From Chloroflexota bacterium (GTDB lineage: Bacteria > Chloroflexota > UBA6077): a stretch of 8,295 nucleotides of DNA. The notes under the pieces were generated by a model. That model did not search any database. It worked only from the letters and a program-made list of their open reading frames with translations, and had not been told where the DNA came from. The stretch is taken from assembly GCA_021806765.1 (NCBI GenBank), contig JAJZQR010000237.1, positions 1-8,295 on the forward strand, in the 5' to 3' direction. Both the position numbers and the translations under genes were made by a program. This document shows positions 5,662 to 8,295 of the stretch, one piece after another (position 1 is the stretch's first letter; each line of letters begins with the position of its first letter).

Positions 5662-8097
5662 GTGAGCATCAAGCAGAAGACCCTGATCCCCGTTATCCTC
5701 GCGTTGGTGGTCACCGCGGGACTACTCACCGGGCTCAGCGTACTAGCCCAGAACCGACAGGTGGAGGAGCAGGAGCAGCAGCGACTGGAGTATATGGGCA
5801 ACATCCTTACCGAGAAGATCAAGAGCCGGGGGGACATGTCGGTGGCCCTGGCTGCCAGCATTGCCGGAAACCCCGAGGTGCAGAAAGCCTTCGCCGACCG
5901 CGACCGTCAGGGCCTACTCAACATGCTGCTCACCACATACCAGGGGCTGGCCAAGTCAAGCAAGGTCTCCCAGGGCCAGTTCCACCTGGCCCCGGCCACC
6001 TCGTTCCTGCGACTCCACCAGCCGGACAAGTTCGGAGACGACCTCTCCTCCTTCCGGGCCACTGTCTTGGCGGCCAACAAGGAGAAGCGCCCAATCTCAG
6101 GCCTGGAGAAGGGCAAGGGGGGCTACGGCATCCGAGGTGTCGTACCCGTGTTCTACCTTGGCGAGCACGTGGGCAGCTTCGAGATCGGGATGGACTTCGA
6201 TAAGGCATTCCTCCAGGAGATCAAAGATTCGTACGGCGCCGACGTCGCCGTCTACCTCAACGAAAGCAACACCAAAGTACAGAGCTTCCAGGAAGAGGGG
6301 ACCAGGACGGGTGGTGAGTCGGCCTTCACCCTCTACGCCGCGACCCTGGAGAAGCCGCTGACCGTGGAGAAGGGTGAGCGGTTGCAGGTCTTCGACAGCG
6401 GGCAGTCCCAGCTCACCCGCCTTACCCAGGGAGACAGCAGCTTCGCGGTCCTGTCCATCCCCATTCGGGATTACACCGACGCCGTGGTGGGGCTGGCCGA
6501 GATCAGCGTGAAGCGGGACGCTGCCCTGGCGCAGGTGGCAAGCAGTCGCAACAACTCTCTGGCGGTCGGCGCTGCGATCCTGCTGGCCATGCTGCTGCTG
6601 GTATGGGTAACGATAACTCGGGTGATCGTGAAACCGCTGCGCTCGATGGCAGGGAGTGCCGCTGCCATCGCCGCAGGAGACGTGGACCAGCAGGTCCAGG
6701 TGGGCGGCAGCGACGAGATCGGGCAACTGGCCTCCACCTTCCGCCACATGGTGACCTACCTTCAGAGCATGGTGGGCGTTGCCCATCGTCTGGCCGAAGG
6801 GGACCTGACTGTCCAGGTAGCTCCTCAGTCCGAGTCCGACCAACTGGGGAACGCCTTCGCGGGCATGGTGGCGAAGCTGCGGGAGCTGGTGGGCCAGGTC
6901 CAGACCTCCGCCCTCTCCCTCGCCGATACCTCCAACCAGCTCGGCTCCGCGGCCTCCGAGACCGGCGCCGCCGTCCAGCAGGTTACATCCACTATCCAGC
7001 AGGTCGCTCAGGGTGCCCAGCAGCAGTCTGTGTCGGCCCAGGCCACGAGCGAATCGGTGGACCAGCTGAACCAGACCATAGCCAGAGTGGCCGGTGGAGC
7101 ACAGGAGCAGGCTCGCACGGCCGAGGAAGCGTCGACCAGGGCAGCGGAGATGGCCGCGGGAGTGGAGCAGGTAGCGGCCCAGGCGAGCCGTGTGGCCGAG
7201 ACCAGCCAGAAGTCCAGGGAGGCTGCCATAAACGGGAGCCGGATGGTCCAGGAAGCTATCACGGGCATCGGCCGGCTGAAGGAGACGGTGAACCACACCG
7301 CCGCCCAGATCGACTCCCTCGGCCAGGCCTCCGAGCAGATCGGGGCAGTGGTCGACACTATCGACGACATCGCCGAGCAGACCAACCTCCTCGCCCTCAA
7401 TGCGGCCATCGAGGCGGCAAGGGCGGGCGAGCACGGAAGAGGCTTCGCCGTCGTCGCCGACGAGGTGAGAAAGCTGGCCGAGCGATCCTCCGGAGAGACC
7501 AGGCAGATCGCCCAACTGGTGCGAGACGTCCAGGCGGGCGTCCGATCCGCTGTGGACGCCATGCACACCGGTACCCAGGAGGCAGAGGCCGGCACCGGTC
7601 TAGCCGTTCGGGCCGGGGAAGCGCTGGACCAGATCGTTCAGGCCACCGAGCAGACGGTGGAGCAGGTGAGCAGCATAGCAGGCGCCGCAAAGGAGATGGC
7701 TCGGTCCTCCAGCTACGTGGCCGGCGCCCTGGGGAGGATTAACGGCCTCGTTCGGGAGGCGGAAAAGGCCGCCGAGCAGATGGAGTCCCTCGCCCAGCAG
7801 GTAGCTCGGGCCGTCGAGGCGGCGGCTGCTACTGCCGAGGAGAACTCGGCCGCCACCGAAGAGGTCAGCGCTTCCGCCGAGGAGATGAGCGCCCAGGTGG
7901 AGGAGATGAGCGCTCAGGCCCAGGAGCTATCTGCTACCGCCGATAAGCTCAGAGAGTTGGTGGCTCGCTTCCGGCTGGAGGCATCCACGGCCGGCCAGGG
8001 GGCTACGACCGGGATACGCCCCAATCTCACCCCCAGGCGAAGGGCCTCCGATTGGACACCCGAAGGGCGCGACTCGCACAGGATACCCGCGAGGTAG
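5662..8097 (+). CDS. Methyl-accepting chemotaxis protein with dCache_3-like sensor
   Basis: This 811-aa transmembrane receptor would signal through CheW/CheA. TM1 is at about 8-29. The extracytoplasmic sensor (about 33-296) matches the dCache_3-like double-sensor family, with the characteristic [13 protein letters not shown] (107-119) and [10 protein letters not shown] (123-132) blocks and [10 protein letters not shown] (156-165). TM2 is at about 299-319. A HAMP domain (about 320-372) is followed by a second HAMP-like segment (about 373-417, with AEGDLTVQV). The signalling coiled coil spans about 418-770, with the conserved hairpin tip around 571-609 including [18 protein letters not shown] (573-590) and [18 protein letters not shown]. 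Glu/Gln-rich heptads (about 720-760, EEMSAQ repeats) would hold methylation sites. The C-terminal tail is basic and lacks an NWETF-type CheR tether. GTG at 5662 is supported by AAGGAG six bases upstream and by TM1 beginning normally. No che or flagellar gene is adjacent in this window. Confidence 0.96.
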   Translation: MSIKQKTLIPVILALVVTAGLLTGLSVLAQNRQVEEQEQQRLEYMGNILTEKIKSRGDMSVALAASIAGNPEVQKAFADRDRQGLLNMLLTTYQGLAKSSKVSQGQFHLAPATSFLRLHQPDKFGDDLSSFRATVLAANKEKRPISGLEKGKGGYGIRGVVPVFYLGEHVGSFEIGMDFDKAFLQEIKDSYGADVAVYLNESNTKVQSFQEEGTRTGGESAFTLYAATLEKPLTVEKGERLQVFDSGQSQLTRLTQGDSSFAVLSIPIRDYTDAVVGLAEISVKRDAALAQVASSRNNSLAVGAAILLAMLLLVWVTITRVIVKPLRSMAGSAAAIAAGDVDQQVQVGGSDEIGQLASTFRHMVTYLQSMVGVAHRLAEGDLTVQVAPQSESDQLGNAFAGMVAKLRELVGQVQTSALSLADTSNQLGSAASETGAAVQQVTSTIQQVAQGAQQQSVSAQATSESVDQLNQTIARVAGGAQEQARTAEEASTRAAEMAAGVEQVAAQASRVAETSQKSREAAINGSRMVQEAITGIGRLKETVNHTAAQIDSLGQASEQIGAVVDTIDDIAEQTNLLALNAAIEAARAGEHGRGFAVVADEVRKLAERSSGETRQIAQLVRDVQAGVRSAVDAMHTGTQEAEAGTGLAVRAGEALDQIVQATEQTVEQVSSIAGAAKEMARSSSYVAGALGRINGLVREAEKAAEQMESLAQQVARAVEAAAATAEENSAATEEVSASAEEMSAQVEEMSAQAQELSATADKLRELVARFRLEASTAGQGATTGIRPNLTPRRRASDWTPEGRDSHRIPAR

Positions 8098-8131
8098 CGT
8101 CGAAAAGCTCGCGACAGCCATGATGGGAACT

Positions 8132-8173
8132 CGAGTAGGGGTGGCCGGCGGCGCGAAGGCGCCGCCGGTCCCT
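8132..8173. terminator. GC-rich hairpin between convergent genes; repeat-like
   Basis: CCGGCGGCGC (8145-8154) pairs perfectly with GCGCCGCCGG (8159-8168) around a GAAG loop, and G-rich 8138-8144 can extend the stem against TCCC (8169-8172) with a bulge. It lies 47 bases past the receptor stop, between genes that converge. No U tract follows on either side, so a classic intrinsic terminator is not shown. The left flank, AGTAGGGG followed by GGCCGGCGG, resembles hairpin copy A at 4475, which suggests the same repeat family. A competing 7-bp stem, CCCTCAA (8170-8176) with TTGAGGG (8188-8194), overlaps its right edge. Confidence 0.45.
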
Positions 8174-8196
8174 CAAGGTCCTCGCCGTTGAGGGCC

Positions 8197-8295
8197 TCAC
8201 GAATTAGAGAGAAAGTCCTGGTAAGTCTTCACCACCTGAATGGCGCCCTTGGGTGCCTTCCGGATGCACAGGTCGCAGAAGGTGCACTCGTCCTC
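8197..8295 (-). CDS. C-terminus of a 4Fe-4S ferredoxin-like protein (partial)
   Basis: The minus strand is open from the window edge to TGA at 8199-8197, giving 32 residues. They begin EDECTFCDLCIRKAPKGAI and end QDFLSNS. The C-x2-C-x2-C spacing followed three residues later by x-P and then KGAI is the bacterial ferredoxin 4Fe-4S signature, so this is probably the end of an iron-sulfur protein or electron-transfer subunit. The fourth position of CxxCxxCxxxCP is Ala (GCA codon) instead of Cys. The rest of the gene lies beyond 8295, so the parent family, cluster number and partners cannot be decided. The G/C-rich third positions fit the rest of the window. It converges on the chemotaxis receptor, 99 bases apart. 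Confidence 0.8.
   Translation of the reverse strand, partial: EDECTFCDLCIRKAPKGAIQVVKTYQDFLSNS

Noticed and set aside
6097..7566. 489-aa and other long frames within the chemoreceptor gene
   Set aside because: They are shadows of a GC-rich, heptad-repetitive coding sequence; the + frame carries all the conserved receptor motifs.

Overview
The window comes from a GC-rich bacterium. Coding frames have strong G/C bias at third codon positions, starts include ATG, GTG and TTG, and Shine-Dalgarno sequences are clear. Double-Cache sensors, a secreted subtilase and GC-rich palindromic intergenic repeats would fit an environmental Chloroflexota-like lineage. That placement is a guess, because no phylogenetic marker is present beyond one tRNA.

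Layout, left to right. Positions 9-80 hold an inverted pair of 27-bp palindromic repeats. A secreted S8 (subtilisin-like) serine protease follows on + (257-1462) with its own candidate promoter. It converges on a 750-aa membrane sensor histidine kinase on - (1576-3828), and a strong hairpin between them probably stops transcription from both sides. The kinase has a well-formed -35/-10 promoter (TTGTCG-17-TATAAT) and a 5'-UTR hairpin. Positions 3829-4276 contain no confident gene, but one 44-codon open frame looks coding. A class II tRNA-Leu(UAA) lies on - (4277-4360). Positions 4361-4784 hold the tRNA promoter, two hairpin repeats of one family in opposite orientation, and a 26-bp direct duplication. 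A TTG-started calcineurin-like metallophosphoesterase (4785-5513, +) and a GTG-started 811-aa methyl-accepting chemotaxis protein (5662-8097, +) follow. After another GC-rich hairpin, the last 99 bases encode the C-terminus of an iron-sulfur (ferredoxin-like) protein on -, running off the window.

The genes do not form one operon or an obvious system. Two are transmembrane receptors with extracytoplasmic Cache-type sensors, one feeding phosphotransfer and one feeding chemotaxis-type signalling. Neither has a response regulator or Che protein beside it here, so their partners must be elsewhere. The protease and phosphoesterase look like independent transcription units.

I did not find a convincing undescribed system. 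The observations most worth checking are the covarying hairpin-repeat family, the cryptic membrane-peptide frame at 4011-4145, and the alanine at the expected fourth cysteine of the terminal Fe-S motif.
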